Positions 1 through 8,392 of a stretch of 64,000 bases of DNA are shown piece by piece. A program made the position numbers and the translations under genes. The first letter of the stretch is position 1. Every line of letters starts with the position of its first letter. The notes beneath the pieces are model-generated. The model saw nothing but the letters and a program-made list of their open reading frames with translations. It searched no databases and was not told the origin of the DNA. Source of the stretch: Pseudomonas sp. MTM4 (GTDB lineage Bacteria; Pseudomonadota; Gammaproteobacteria; Pseudomonadales; Pseudomonadaceae); contig NZ_CP048411.1 in assembly GCF_019355055.1 (NCBI RefSeq), positions 3,127,501 to 3,191,500 of the forward strand, written 5' to 3'.

Positions 1-158
1 TCCCCGCCGTTCTCATAGCCGGTCAGCAGCTCGATGGGCTCGTCAGGCCGGCGCCCGGTCAGCGGATAACTGTGAACGAGCAGCACCAACGACGCTGCAA
101 AAAAGCGCAGGAAATCAAAGTTGTTTTCCCGGGCATGCAAAGGTCTCTTGGAATCCAT
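1..158 (-). CDS. Acyltransferase 3 (OafA/YrhL-like) membrane protein, 5' part only
   Basis: The reverse strand from the ATG at 158 down to the window edge is an open frame of about 52 codons. It begins MDSKRPLHAR and continues with NNFDFLRFFAASLVLLVHSY. The pattern N-x-F-D-x-L-R-x-x-A-A followed by a hydrophobic helix and a His is the hallmark N-terminus of acyltransferase family 3. These are multi-spanning inner-membrane enzymes that O-acylate surface sugars such as O-antigen or exopolysaccharide. The rest of the gene lies outside the window, so target and integrity cannot be judged. It is divergent from the radical SAM gene at 350. Confidence 0.8.
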   Translation of the reverse strand, partial: MDSKRPLHARENNFDFLRFFAASLVLLVHSYPLTGRRPDEPIELLTGYENGG

Positions 159-317
159 TGCCGCTCTCTCTCTCCGCAACGGCCTCTTAGCCGAGTACTA
201 CCGTTGTAGACGATCTATTTTGCGCGGCTGTGAATCACTCGCAATTCCGACCGACGGTCATGAATCGTCCGGCCCTGCGCTCGTCGGAAGACGAATGCAT
301 GTTGATCGTTCTCATAT

Positions 318-335
318 ACTGTATGCATGAACAGT
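318..335. promoter_or_regulatory. LexA (SOS) box
   Basis: Positions 319-334 read CTGTATGCATGAACAG, an exact CTGT-N8-ACAG LexA operator core, flanked by A at 318 and T at 335. It lies 15 bases upstream of the radical SAM start at 350, where bound repressor would block transcription. From memory, the P. aeruginosa homologue PA0069 belongs to the LexA regulon, which agrees with this site. The box is about 160 bases from the divergent acyltransferase start, so control of that gene is less likely. Confidence 0.85.
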
Positions 336-349
336 TATGAGGGCTGCCC

Positions 350-1414
350 ATGTCCAGCATCGTCGCCACACCACGCGGTCGCGGTACCGCCATAAATCCG
401 CACAACCGTTTCGCGCCGACCCTTAGCGAAGCCTATGACGACGGCTGGGAGCAGGAAGTACCGCCGACCCGCGCGACCGAAGTGCGCAGCGAGACGGCAA
501 AGTCCGTCATCACTCGCAACCAGTCACCGGACGTTGGCTTCGATCGTTCGGTCAATCCGTATCGGGGTTGTGAGCATGGCTGTATTTACTGCTTCGCAAG
601 GCCCAGCCATGCCTATTGGGACCTGTCGCCGGGCATCGATTTCGAGACGCGGCTGATCGCTAAGACTAACCTTGCCGAGCGCCTGGAGCAGGAGCTGAGC
701 AAGCCCGGCTACGTGCCGCAACCCATCGCGCTGGGAGTCAATACCGACGCCTATCAGCCGCTGGAGCGCGAGCAGCGGCTGACGCGTCAGGCATTGGAAA
801 TACTGCTGCGCTTCAAGCATCCGGTGCACATCATCACCAAGGGTTCGCTGGTGCTGCGCGATCTGGATCTGCTGGTGCCTTTGGCCGAGCAACGGCTGGT
901 CAGCGTCTCGGTCAGCCTGACCACCCTGGATGACGAGCTCAAGCGCATCATGGAGCCTCGCGCGGCCTCGCCCGCGGCGCGCCTGCGCGTTTTGCGGACT
1001 CTGCACGAGGCGGGTGTTCCGGTCAGCGTGATGTGCGCGCCGATGATTCCAATGATCAACGACATGGAGCTGGAGCGCATGCTCGAGGCCGCGCGCGAGG
1101 CCGGTGCGGCGTCGGCGGGTTATGTCCTGCTGCGCCTGCCCCACGAGGTGGCGGAGCTATTCGAGGCCTGGTTGACCGAGCATTTCCCGCAGCGCGCGGC
1201 GCATGTGATGAGCCTGGTACGCCAGTCGCGCGGCGGTAAGGACTACGACAGCCGCTTCGGCAGCCGCATGCGCGGAGAAGGGCAGTTCGCTCAGCTACTC
1301 GCTCAACGGTTCCAGCTGGCCTGCAAGCGCCTGGGCTACAACCGTCGCGATCAGAACTTCGGTCTCGATTGCAGCCGCTTCGCGCCGCCAGGGCAGCAAT
1401 TGAGCCTGCTCTGA
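350..1414 (+). CDS. PA0069-family radical SAM protein (SplB-like)
   Basis: A 354-residue protein whose radical SAM cluster motif C-x3-C-x2-C is visible as GCEHGCIYCFARPSHAY near residue 73. It is followed by an RLIAKTN segment and a TIM-barrel-like region. The family (COG1533) is related to spore photoproduct lyase and often annotated as a DNA repair photolyase-like protein. The actual reaction in non-sporulating bacteria is not established. The start at 350 lies just downstream of a LexA box, so SOS induction is expected and supports a role in the DNA damage response. It appears to be a single-gene transcription unit. Confidence 0.9.
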   Translation: MSSIVATPRGRGTAINPHNRFAPTLSEAYDDGWEQEVPPTRATEVRSETAKSVITRNQSPDVGFDRSVNPYRGCEHGCIYCFARPSHAYWDLSPGIDFETRLIAKTNLAERLEQELSKPGYVPQPIALGVNTDAYQPLEREQRLTRQALEILLRFKHPVHIITKGSLVLRDLDLLVPLAEQRLVSVSVSLTTLDDELKRIMEPRAASPAARLRVLRTLHEAGVPVSVMCAPMIPMINDMELERMLEAAREAGAASAGYVLLRLPHEVAELFEAWLTEHFPQRAAHVMSLVRQSRGGKDYDSRFGSRMRGEGQFAQLLAQRFQLACKRLGYNRRDQNFGLDCSRFAPPGQQLSLL

Positions 1415-1638
1415 GCTGTCTATGGAAGCGCCTCGGCAGCCTGCATTCGCCGCGGGGCGCGGCCTCTACAAATCGCCACGGGAGGCTTACTCGTGTGAAC
1501 TGCTCGGCGCGATGCTTCTCGGTTGCCGGCAGGCCTAAACCGTCTGGTGCACGGAACCAACCCTAGCGGCGAGCGCACCAAACCCTATATTCCTGCGAGC
1601 CGGCCGGCACGGCGCTCGCTTCCGTAGGTGGAGGTGAT

Positions 1639-1899
1639 GTGGACTGGATCGATCTGCTGCAATGGCCGGCTATGGTCATCACCGTTTTGGCGGCGTGGTT
1701 GATCGGCTCGCTGAAACCGAGCCGGCGCACGGTGGGCTTCTGGTGTTTTCTGCTGAGCAACCTGCTTTGGGTGATCTGGGGTTGGCATGCCCAGGCCTGG
1801 GCGCTGATCACGCTGCAGGTGTGTCTTGCGCTGATGAATATCCGCGGCGTGAAGAAGAACGATCAGCCGCGCGAAGCGGAAGCTAACCCGAGCACCTGA
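1639..1899 (+). CDS. Small hypothetical inner-membrane protein
   Basis: An 86-residue frame starting with GTG at 1639, preceded by the purine-rich GGTGGAGG (a good ribosome binding site). It shows about three hydrophobic helices (roughly residues 10-25, 31-47 and 50-66) and a short charged C-terminal tail. The sequence WxFLLSNLLWVIWGWHAQAW resembles small PnuC- or SemiSWEET-sized membrane proteins, but I do not recognise a specific family. It stands alone between the radical SAM gene and the cox operon, about 200 bases from each. Confidence 0.6.
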   Translation: MDWIDLLQWPAMVITVLAAWLIGSLKPSRRTVGFWCFLLSNLLWVIWGWHAQAWALITLQVCLALMNIRGVKKNDQPREAEANPST

Positions 1900-2108
1900 T
1901 GAAATTGCCAGTCGGAGAACGCTGTCTATACTCCGATCGTAAGCGTACCGATTGAATCCGACTGCGCGTGCAAAGCGAAGGCTGGTGACCAGGAATTGGG
2001 GGGCACCGGATCAAGGCGTAGTCAGGCCGTCGAAGTGAGCGTGGCTCCCTTCGCGTCCGGACAACAGGCCAGTCGGCGGGATAACAAGAACCATAAGGGG
2101 AACCCGCA

Positions 2109-3242
2109 ATGTCGCGACATCCACGAGTCTGGATGGGGATTGGGCTGTGGTCGCTATTCGGTCAGGCCCAGGCGGCCTGGGACGTGAATATGCGACCTGG
2201 TGTAACGGACGTCAGTCGCTCCGTATTCGATTTGCACATGACCATCTTCTGGATCTGCGTGATCATCGGCGTGCTGGTGTTCGCGGTGATGTTCTGGTCG
2301 ATGTTCGCTCATCGGCGTTCCAAACGACTGGAATCGGCGCACTTCCACGAAAATACCAAGGTCGAGGTTCTCTGGACCGTCATTCCCTTGTTGATCCTGA
2401 TCGCCATGGCCGTGCCGGCGACGCGCACTCTCATCCACATCTATGACGCATCCGAATCGGACGTGGATATCCAGATCACCGGCTACCAGTGGAAGTGGCA
2501 TTACAAGTATCTGGGCGAAGACGTCGAGTTCTTCAGCAACCTCACGACACCGCGCGACCAGATCAACAATCAGGCGCCCAAGGGCGAACACTATCTGCTG
2601 GAGGTCGACGAACCGCTGGTGATTCCGGTGGGCGCCAAGGTGCGCTTCCTGATCACCGCCGCGGACGTCATCCATTCCTGGTGGGTACCGGCGCTGGCGG
2701 TCAAGAAAGACGCGATCCCCGGCTTCATCAACGAATCCTGGACGCGTGTCGAGGAGCCCGGCATCTATCGTGGCCAGTGCACCGAGCTGTGCGGCAAGGA
2801 TCACGGCTTCATGCCGGTCGTGGTCGAGGTCAGGACCGCCGAGGACTACGCTGCCTGGCTGGGTGAGAAGAAGGCCGAAGCGGCCAAGCTTGCCGAGTTG
2901 ACCAGCAAGGAATGGACGCTCGAAGAACTCGCCGCTCGCGGCGAACAGGTTTACCAGACCAATTGCGCATCCTGTCACCAGCCCACGGGTGAAGGCCTGC
3001 CGCCAATGTTCCCAGCCCTGAAAGGCTCGCCGATCGCCACCGGCGAAGCCGAGGACCACATCAGCATCGTTGTCAAGGGCGCGCCAGGCACCTCGATGCC
3101 TGCGTTCGGCCCGCAACTGTCCGAGGTCGACCTTGCCGCCGTGATTACCTACGAGCGCAACGCGTGGGGCAACGACAAGGGCGACATGGTCACGCCGAAA
3201 GACGTGCTCGTCTTCAAACAGGCCGAAGAAGCCACCCAGTAA
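2109..3242 (+). CDS. coxB: Cytochrome c oxidase subunit II with fused cytochrome c domain (caa3-type)
   Basis: A 377-residue subunit II. A cleavable signal (cleavage after AQA, about residue 23) is followed by two transmembrane helices at about 42-65 and 84-105, then the periplasmic CuA domain. CuA ligands are visible in CTELCGKDHGFM (C-x3-C-x3-H-x2-M) and the upstream IHSWW histidine. The C-terminus carries CASCHQ, a C-x2-C-H heme c site, followed by a distal-Met region. The protein takes electrons from cytochrome c and passes them to subunit I. It is first in the operon with coxA, ctaG and coxC. The 210 bases upstream presumably hold the promoter; I saw no definite box. Confidence 0.97.
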   Translation: MSRHPRVWMGIGLWSLFGQAQAAWDVNMRPGVTDVSRSVFDLHMTIFWICVIIGVLVFAVMFWSMFAHRRSKRLESAHFHENTKVEVLWTVIPLLILIAMAVPATRTLIHIYDASESDVDIQITGYQWKWHYKYLGEDVEFFSNLTTPRDQINNQAPKGEHYLLEVDEPLVIPVGAKVRFLITAADVIHSWWVPALAVKKDAIPGFINESWTRVEEPGIYRGQCTELCGKDHGFMPVVVEVRTAEDYAAWLGEKKAEAAKLAELTSKEWTLEELAARGEQVYQTNCASCHQPTGEGLPPMFPALKGSPIATGEAEDHISIVVKGAPGTSMPAFGPQLSEVDLAAVITYERNAWGNDKGDMVTPKDVLVFKQAEEATQ

Positions 3243-3254
3243 GAGGATCAGGTG

Positions 3255-4883
3255 ATGAGTGCAGTGATCGACGATCATGGTCATGCCGAGCATGACCATC
3301 ACCACGGCCCAGCCAAGGGCCTCTCACGCTGGCTGCTGACCACCAACCACAAGGACATCGGCTCGATGTACCTGTGGTTCAGCTTCTGCGCCTTCCTGCT
3401 CGGCGGCTCGATGGCGATGGTGATTCGCGCCGAGCTGTTCCAGCCGGGCCTGCAGATCGTGCAGCCGGAATTCTTCAACCAGATGACCACCATGCACGGC
3501 CTGATCATGGTGTTCGGCGCAGTGATGCCGGCCTTCGTCGGCCTGGCCAACTGGATGATTCCGCTGATGATCGGCGCGCCGGACATGGCGCTGCCGCGGA
3601 TGAACAACTTCAGCTTCTGGCTGCTGCCAGCGGCATTCGGATTGCTGGTGTCGACGCTGTTCATGGAGGGCGGAGGGCCGAACTTCGGCTGGACCTTCTA
3701 TGCACCGCTGTCGACCACCTATGCGCCCGAATCGGTGACCTTCTTTATCTTCGCCATCCACTTGATGGGCATCAGCTCGATCATGGGCGCGATCAACGTG
3801 GTCGCCACCGTGCTCAACCTGCGCGCGCCGGGCATGACGCTGATGAAGATGCCGCTGTTCGTCTGGACCTGGCTGATTACCGCCTTCCTGCTGATCGCGG
3901 TGATGCCGGTACTGGCCGGCGTGGTGACCATGATGCTAATGGACATCCACTTCGGCACCAGCTTCTTCAGCGCGGCGGGCGGCGGCGATCCCGTGCTGTT
4001 TCAGCACGTGTTCTGGTTCTTCGGTCATCCCGAGGTGTACATCATGATCCTGCCGGCGTTCGGCGCGGTCAGCTCCATCATCCCGGCGTTCTCGCGCAAG
4101 CCGCTGTTCGGCTACACCTCGATGGTCTACGCCACCGGCGCGATCGCCTTCCTCTCGTTCGTCGTCTGGGCGCACCACATGTTCACCGTCGGCATTCCGC
4201 TGACCGGCGAGCTGTTCTTCATGTACGCGACCATGCTGATCGCCGTGCCGACCGGGGTGAAGGTGTTCAACTGGGTGTCGACCATGTGGCGCGGCTCGCT
4301 GACCTTCGAGGCGCCGATGCTGTTCGCCGTGGCCTTCGTCATTCTCTTCAGCATCGGTGGTTTCTCCGGATTGATGCTGGCCATCGCGCCGGCTGACTTC
4401 CAGTACCACGACACCTATTTCGTAGTGGCACATTTTCACTACGTGCTGGTGCCGGGAGCTATCTTCGGCATCTTCGCTTCGGCCTACTACTGGCTGCCCA
4501 AGTGGACCGGGCACATGTACGACGAGACGCTGGCCAAGCTGCACTTCTGGATGAGTTTCGTCGGCATGAACCTGGCGTTCTTCCCGATGCACTTCGTCGG
4601 GCTGGCCGGCATGCCGCGGCGCATCCCGGACTACAACATGATGTTCGCCAACTTCAACATGATCTCGTCGGTGGGCGCCTTCATGTTCGGCGCCACACAG
4701 CTGCTGTTCCTGTTCATCGTCATCAAGTGCATTCGTGGTGGCCCGGTCGCCGCTGCCAAGCCTTGGGACGGTGCCGAAGGGCTGGAATGGAGCGTGCCGT
4801 CGCCGGCGCCTTACCACACCTTCAGCGTGCCGCCGAGCATGGAAGAGCTGCATGAGCACCGCACGGGGCCCAAGCATGATTAG
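3255..4883 (+). CDS. coxA: Cytochrome c oxidase subunit I
   Basis: Catalytic heme-copper subunit of aa3 oxidase, 12 transmembrane helices. Heme a and heme a3/CuB ligands are recognisable in MHGLIMVFG, FGHPEVYIMILP (His-Tyr crosslink pair), AHHMFTVG, and HDTYFVVAHFHYVL. The N-terminus is His-rich (HAEHDHHH). A GTG at 3252 directly precedes the ATG at 3255. The ATG is preferred because AGAGGA lies about 7 bases upstream of it. Only 12 bases separate it from coxB, so they are co-transcribed. Confidence 0.97.
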   Translation: MSAVIDDHGHAEHDHHHGPAKGLSRWLLTTNHKDIGSMYLWFSFCAFLLGGSMAMVIRAELFQPGLQIVQPEFFNQMTTMHGLIMVFGAVMPAFVGLANWMIPLMIGAPDMALPRMNNFSFWLLPAAFGLLVSTLFMEGGGPNFGWTFYAPLSTTYAPESVTFFIFAIHLMGISSIMGAINVVATVLNLRAPGMTLMKMPLFVWTWLITAFLLIAVMPVLAGVVTMMLMDIHFGTSFFSAAGGGDPVLFQHVFWFFGHPEVYIMILPAFGAVSSIIPAFSRKPLFGYTSMVYATGAIAFLSFVVWAHHMFTVGIPLTGELFFMYATMLIAVPTGVKVFNWVSTMWRGSLTFEAPMLFAVAFVILFSIGGFSGLMLAIAPADFQYHDTYFVVAHFHYVLVPGAIFGIFASAYYWLPKWTGHMYDETLAKLHFWMSFVGMNLAFFPMHFVGLAGMPRRIPDYNMMFANFNMISSVGAFMFGATQLLFLFIVIKCIRGGPVAAAKPWDGAEGLEWSVPSPAPYHTFSVPPSMEELHEHRTGPKHD

Positions 4884-4974
4884 GGTGAAAGCCGCCGAAG
4901 GCTTGGCGGCTGGAAGTCGGGTGGCTTCGATGGCGTGCTCTGCGGCTGCTCGGGTAGTGGCTGATGGTTGTTTT

Positions 4975-5089
4975 GGTGGGCTGAAGCCCACCCTACGGGT
5001 TTCCCATGGTGGGCTGAAGCGGAGCGCCGCCCGGCTCACCCTGCATCCGCATAGTGTCGAGCTTTTTGTAGGGTGGGCTTCAGCCCACC
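4975..5089. repeat. Inverted REP/REPIN-like pair between coxA and ctaG
   Basis: The 22 bases at 4975-4996 (starting GGTGGGCTGAAGCC) are the exact reverse complement of 5068-5089 (starting GTAGGGTGGGCTTC). A third, partial copy, GGTGGGCTGAAGC, lies at 5008-5020. Each unit is itself a small hairpin (GTGGGCTgaAGCCCAC). This is the organisation of a REPIN or REP doublet, placed inside an operon gap of 276 bases where it could attenuate or protect the mRNA. Confidence 0.75.
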
Positions 5090-5159
5090 AGGGCGGCTGC
5101 GAAAGGGCTGAGCAGGCCCCTGCGCTGCGCGATGAACGGCCCTGCGCGAGGAGAATGCA

Positions 5160-5741
5160 ATGAGCGATTCCCTGCCCACCGCCCGCCTGGTGCGCCGTCT
5201 GCTGTTCGTCGTGGTGGCGATGTTCGCCTTCGGCTTCGCACTGGTGCCGATCTACGACGTCATGTGCCAGGCCTTCGGCATCAACGGCAAGACGGCCGGC
5301 GCCTACGAAGGAACGCAGACGACGGACGTAGCGCGGGAGATTCGCGTGCAGTTCTTGGCCACCAATGCCGCAGGCATGGAATGGGAATTCGGTCCCCAGG
5401 CCGATCAGCTCAGCGTGAATCCCGGTGCCAGCCAGGAAATGCGCTTCGTCGCCTACAACCCCACGGACAAGCCGATGACGGCCCAGGCCGTGCCCAGCGT
5501 GTCGCCCTCCAAGGCAGCTGCGTACTTTCACAAGACCGAGTGCTTCTGCTTTACCCAGCAAGTGTTGCAGCCCGGTGAGCGCATCGAGATGCCGGTGCGC
5601 TTCATCGTTGATCGTGATCTGCCCGCAGACGTGCGTCACCTGACGCTCGCCTACACCCTGTTCGACATCACGTCTCGCCAACCCCCCGTCGCCGCCATCC
5701 ATCAGGCGCCCGTGGTGGCGGCCAAGGAGAGTCTGCAATGA
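5160..5741 (+). CDS. ctaG: Cytochrome c oxidase assembly protein CtaG/Cox11
   Basis: A 193-residue Cox11-family protein that delivers copper to the CuB site of subunit I. It has one N-terminal transmembrane helix (about 13-33) and a periplasmic immunoglobulin-like domain. The copper-binding motif CFCFTQQ sits near residue 129, with CxxxF-type context before the helix (YDVMCQAFG). A strong ribosome site (GAGGAGAA) precedes the ATG. The stop overlaps the start of coxC by four bases (ATGA), so translation is coupled. Confidence 0.95.
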   Translation: MSDSLPTARLVRRLLFVVVAMFAFGFALVPIYDVMCQAFGINGKTAGAYEGTQTTDVAREIRVQFLATNAAGMEWEFGPQADQLSVNPGASQEMRFVAYNPTDKPMTAQAVPSVSPSKAAAYFHKTECFCFTQQVLQPGERIEMPVRFIVDRDLPADVRHLTLAYTLFDITSRQPPVAAIHQAPVVAAKESLQ

Positions 5742-6637
5742 ACAAACAGACCACCACGCACGAGAATTACTACGTCCCCGCCCAGAGCAAGTGGCCCATC
5801 GTTGCCACGGTTGCGCTGCTGGTCACCGTCTACGGCCTCGGCAGCTGGTTCAACGACCTCAAGGCCGAGCGTGCCGACTCCAACGGTCCGCTGATCTTTT
5901 TCATCGGTGCGCTGCTGATCGTTTACATGATGTTCGGCTGGTTCGGCTCGGTGGTTCGCGAAGGTCGTGCCGGCCTTTATAGCGGACAGATGGATCGATC
6001 TTTCCGCTGGGGCATGACCTGGTTCATCTTTTCCGAGGTGATGTTCTTCGCTGCGTTCTTCGGCACGCTGTTCTACATCCGCTACTGGGTCGGCCCCTGG
6101 CTTGGTGGCGATGGCGACAAGGGCGTCAGCAATATGCTCTGGCCCAACTTCGAATACACCTGGCCGCTGCTGAACAACCCCGATCCCCAACTGTACCCGG
6201 CGCCGGAAGGCACCATCAGCGCCTGGGGACTACCGCTGATCAACACCATTCTCCTGGTCACCTCCAGCTTTACGCTGACCTGGGCGCACCACGCACTGCG
6301 CAAGGGCAATCGCAAACACCTCAAGCTCGGGCTAGGGCTGACCGTGCTGCTCGGCGTGGCTTTCCTCATCCTGCAGATCGAGGAGTACGTGCACGCCTAT
6401 ACCGAACTCGGCCTGACGCTAGGCTCGGGCATTTACGGCGCGACCTTCTTCATGCTTACCGGCTTTCACGGAGCCCACGTCACCATGGGGGCGATCATCC
6501 TGACGGTGATGCTGGTGCGCAGTTTTCGCGGCCACTTCACGCCTGAACAACATTTCGGCTTCGAGGCGGCGGCCTGGTACTGGCACTTCGTGGACGTGGT
6601 ATGGCTCGGCCTGTTCGTCTTCGTTTATGTGCTTTGA
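5738..6637 (+). CDS. coxC: Cytochrome c oxidase subunit III
   Basis: A 299-residue, seven-helix subunit III. Family hallmarks include FSEVMFFAAFFGTLFY, the GFHGAHVTMG segment and the closing WYWHFVDVVWLGLF. It stabilises subunit I and supports proton uptake. An insertion after helix 3 (about 40 residues containing NMLWPNFEYTWPLLNNPDP) is typical of Pseudomonas-type proteins. It overlaps ctaG by four bases and ends convergent to the small DUF2909 gene. Confidence 0.96.
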   Translation: MNKQTTTHENYYVPAQSKWPIVATVALLVTVYGLGSWFNDLKAERADSNGPLIFFIGALLIVYMMFGWFGSVVREGRAGLYSGQMDRSFRWGMTWFIFSEVMFFAAFFGTLFYIRYWVGPWLGGDGDKGVSNMLWPNFEYTWPLLNNPDPQLYPAPEGTISAWGLPLINTILLVTSSFTLTWAHHALRKGNRKHLKLGLGLTVLLGVAFLILQIEEYVHAYTELGLTLGSGIYGATFFMLTGFHGAHVTMGAIILTVMLVRSFRGHFTPEQHFGFEAAAWYWHFVDVVWLGLFVFVYVL

Positions 6638-6659
6638 AGCTGCAAACCCGCTGTAGGCG

Positions 6660-6860
6660 CTATCCGAAGCCAGGCTGCAGCAGCCCGGAGTAAAAGCCCC
6701 AGGCGATCAGCGCGACAGTCAATGCAGTGAGGGAGACACGAACGAACAGGGCGGTTACCAGACGGGAGGTGCGGCCTTCGTCCTTGACCAGAAAGAACAG
6801 TCCACTGAACAGACTGACCAGCGTGGCGACTAATAACAGAATAATCACCGCCTTGAGCAT
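6660..6860 (-). CDS. Twin-transmembrane DUF2909 protein
   Basis: A 66-residue protein with two hydrophobic helices (about 3-25 and 41-60) separated by a charged loop, KDEGRTSR. This is the DUF2909 family. It is embedded in cytochrome oxidase loci, between coxC and the SURF1 gene, in Pseudomonas (compare PA0109 position). Its biochemical role is unknown; conserved position suggests a role in oxidase assembly. It is divergent from the SURF1 gene. Confidence 0.85.
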   Translation of the reverse strand: MLKAVIILLLVATLVSLFSGLFFLVKDEGRTSRLVTALFVRVSLTALTVALIAWGFYSGLLQPGFG

Positions 6861-6943
6861 GAGCGGGTCCGCCGTGATAGGTGAACTGGGGGAAGTTGGG
6901 GGTGGAGTATAGCCAGCCGGATAAATACGTCGCGGGGCGCGGC

Positions 6944-7651
6944 ATGAGCGGCTTCAAGCCGGGTTTGCTGCCAACGATGGTGGTGCTGTGCCTGTTGCCG
7001 CTGCTGGTCTGGCTGGGTTTCTGGCAGCTGGAGCGCGGCGAGCAGAAGCGCGACATGCTGGCGCGTCAGGAGGCCCGCCAAGGGGCTGCGCCAGTGTCGC
7101 CAGAGCAGATCGAAAATCTCGAAGACCCCATCTACAGCCGCATCCATCTACAGGGCAGTTTCGATGTCGAGCACAGCTTTCTGCTGGACAGCCGCACCCG
7201 CGACGGCCAGGTCGGCGTCGAACTGCTGCAGCCGTTTCAGGATCAGGCCAGCGGCCGATGGGTGCTGGTCAACCGGGGTTGGCTGCCATGGCCGGATCGC
7301 CGCATCCCGCCGAAATTCGACACACCGGATCGCCCGTTGAAGTTGGCGGCCTGGGTCTACGCCCCTTCGGGCGAGCCGTTCATCCTTAGCAAACGCATGG
7401 CTGAAGGCTGGCCGCGGCTGATCAATCACGTCGATGTCGACGAGATCTGGCAGCTGCTCGATCGCGAGGGCGTCAGCTACGAGCTGCGACTGGAGCCGGG
7501 GCCCACGGCATATCGCGCCGACTGGCCGGTGACCTTCATGAAGCCGCAGCAGCATGTGGGTTACGCGGTGCAATGGTTTGCGCTGGCGGCAGCGTTGCTG
7601 GCGTTGTTCATCTACTTCGGCGTGCACCAGGCACGGGAGAGCAAGCAGTGA
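6944..7651 (+). CDS. SURF1 family cytochrome oxidase assembly protein
   Basis: SURF1-type protein with one helix at each end. The N-terminus FKPGLLPTMVVLCLLPLLVW-x-GFWQLERGEQKR and the C-terminal VGYAVQWFALAAALLALFIYF are characteristic. Family members support heme a insertion into subunit I. The frame is open back to a GTG at 6881, but the homologous N-terminus begins at the ATG at 6944 (236 residues). The ribosome site there is weak, so 6881 remains possible. It overlaps the next gene by four bases (GTGA). Confidence 0.9.
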   Translation: MSGFKPGLLPTMVVLCLLPLLVWLGFWQLERGEQKRDMLARQEARQGAAPVSPEQIENLEDPIYSRIHLQGSFDVEHSFLLDSRTRDGQVGVELLQPFQDQASGRWVLVNRGWLPWPDRRIPPKFDTPDRPLKLAAWVYAPSGEPFILSKRMAEGWPRLINHVDVDEIWQLLDREGVSYELRLEPGPTAYRADWPVTFMKPQQHVGYAVQWFALAAALLALFIYFGVHQARESKQ

Positions 7652-8238
7652 CCACGATGAATCCGACCTTCAACTCTGCGCCGCCGCAGCGGCGCCGTGG
7701 GCGGCTGCAACTGCTGCTGATCCTGGCCGTGGTGATCGGCCCGATGTTATTGGCCAGCGCGATGTACCACTTCGGCTTCTGGGTGCCGCAAACCCGAACC
7801 TATGACGGCGCCCTGGTCGCGACCGGACAGGGCCGCGATGCGCTCGGGATCAGCACGCCGGTCGCCGCCGAACCGCGCTGGGAACTGCTGGTCACGGCTC
7901 CGCAGGGCTGCGCCGAAGACTGCCAGCAGCTGGTCTATCTGGCCCGTCAGATCAATATCGGTTTGGCTCGCGAAGCCGGTCGCGCCGGCCATGCACTGGC
8001 CAGCGCGGAGCCTCTGGCCAACGATTATGACCAGCGGCTGCAACGTGAATATCCGCAACTGCAACGCTACTCGCTGGACGCAACCGTGTACGGCGCCAAT
8101 CCCGACGTGCCCACCGGCCCGCAACTCTGGATCGTCGACCCACACGGGAATCTGGTGCTGCGCTACGACGCGAAAGCAGACGGCAAAGCGATTCTCGATG
8201 ACCTGAAGTACCTGCTGAAAATTTCGCAGATAGGTTGA
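7648..8238 (+). CDS. Membrane-anchored thioredoxin-fold, Sco-like protein of the cox locus
   Basis: About 196 residues from the GTG at 7648, which overlaps the SURF1 stop and has GGGAGAG 5 bases upstream; an ATG at 7657 is the alternative. One helix (about 19-38) is followed by a periplasmic domain. That domain has a CAEDC pair (C88, C92) in a Sco-like C-x3-C arrangement and a Sco-like end (LWIVDPHGNLVLRYD). The metal-binding His of true Sco proteins (VDH) is not evident. Position matches the uncharacterised PA0111. A role in redox or copper chemistry of oxidase assembly is inferred. Confidence 0.75.
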   Translation: MTTMNPTFNSAPPQRRRGRLQLLLILAVVIGPMLLASAMYHFGFWVPQTRTYDGALVATGQGRDALGISTPVAAEPRWELLVTAPQGCAEDCQQLVYLARQINIGLAREAGRAGHALASAEPLANDYDQRLQREYPQLQRYSLDATVYGANPDVPTGPQLWIVDPHGNLVLRYDAKADGKAILDDLKYLLKISQIG

Positions 8239-8287
8239 AAAGCAGCCGGAAGCTGAAAGCCTGAAGCTGGAAGAAGCACTGAGCCAA

Positions 8288-8323
8288 CCCCCTCTCCCTC
8301 AGGGAGAAGGCTGGGGTGAGGGG
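8288..8323. repeat. Dispersed intergenic repeat (CCCCCTCTCCCT...GGTGAGGGG type)
   Basis: The segment begins CCCCCTCTCCCTCAGGGAGA and ends GGCTGGGGTGAGGGG. It contains the short perfect palindrome TCTCCCTcAGGGAGA. Sequences of this kind recur in gene-free gaps of many pseudomonads and related bacteria (from memory). It fills the gap between the Sco-like gene and ctaA and may act as an mRNA structure. Confidence 0.5.
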
Positions 8324-8392
8324 AGCAAGTCAAGCCCTACGTTGAAATTGGGCGCTGCACCTGCCTACAAGCTTTTCGATAACGAGGACCTT

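Noticed and set aside
2154..3305. Long open frame of 383 codons opposite coxB
   Set aside because: It mirrors coxB in another frame, has a low-complexity His/Arg/Asp composition and no family motifs. Long antisense frames are common in high-G+C DNA.
3936..5738. 600-codon antisense frame across coxA and ctaG
   Set aside because: His/Arg/Gln-rich composition typical of a shadow frame; it crosses the repeat region and overlaps two certain genes.
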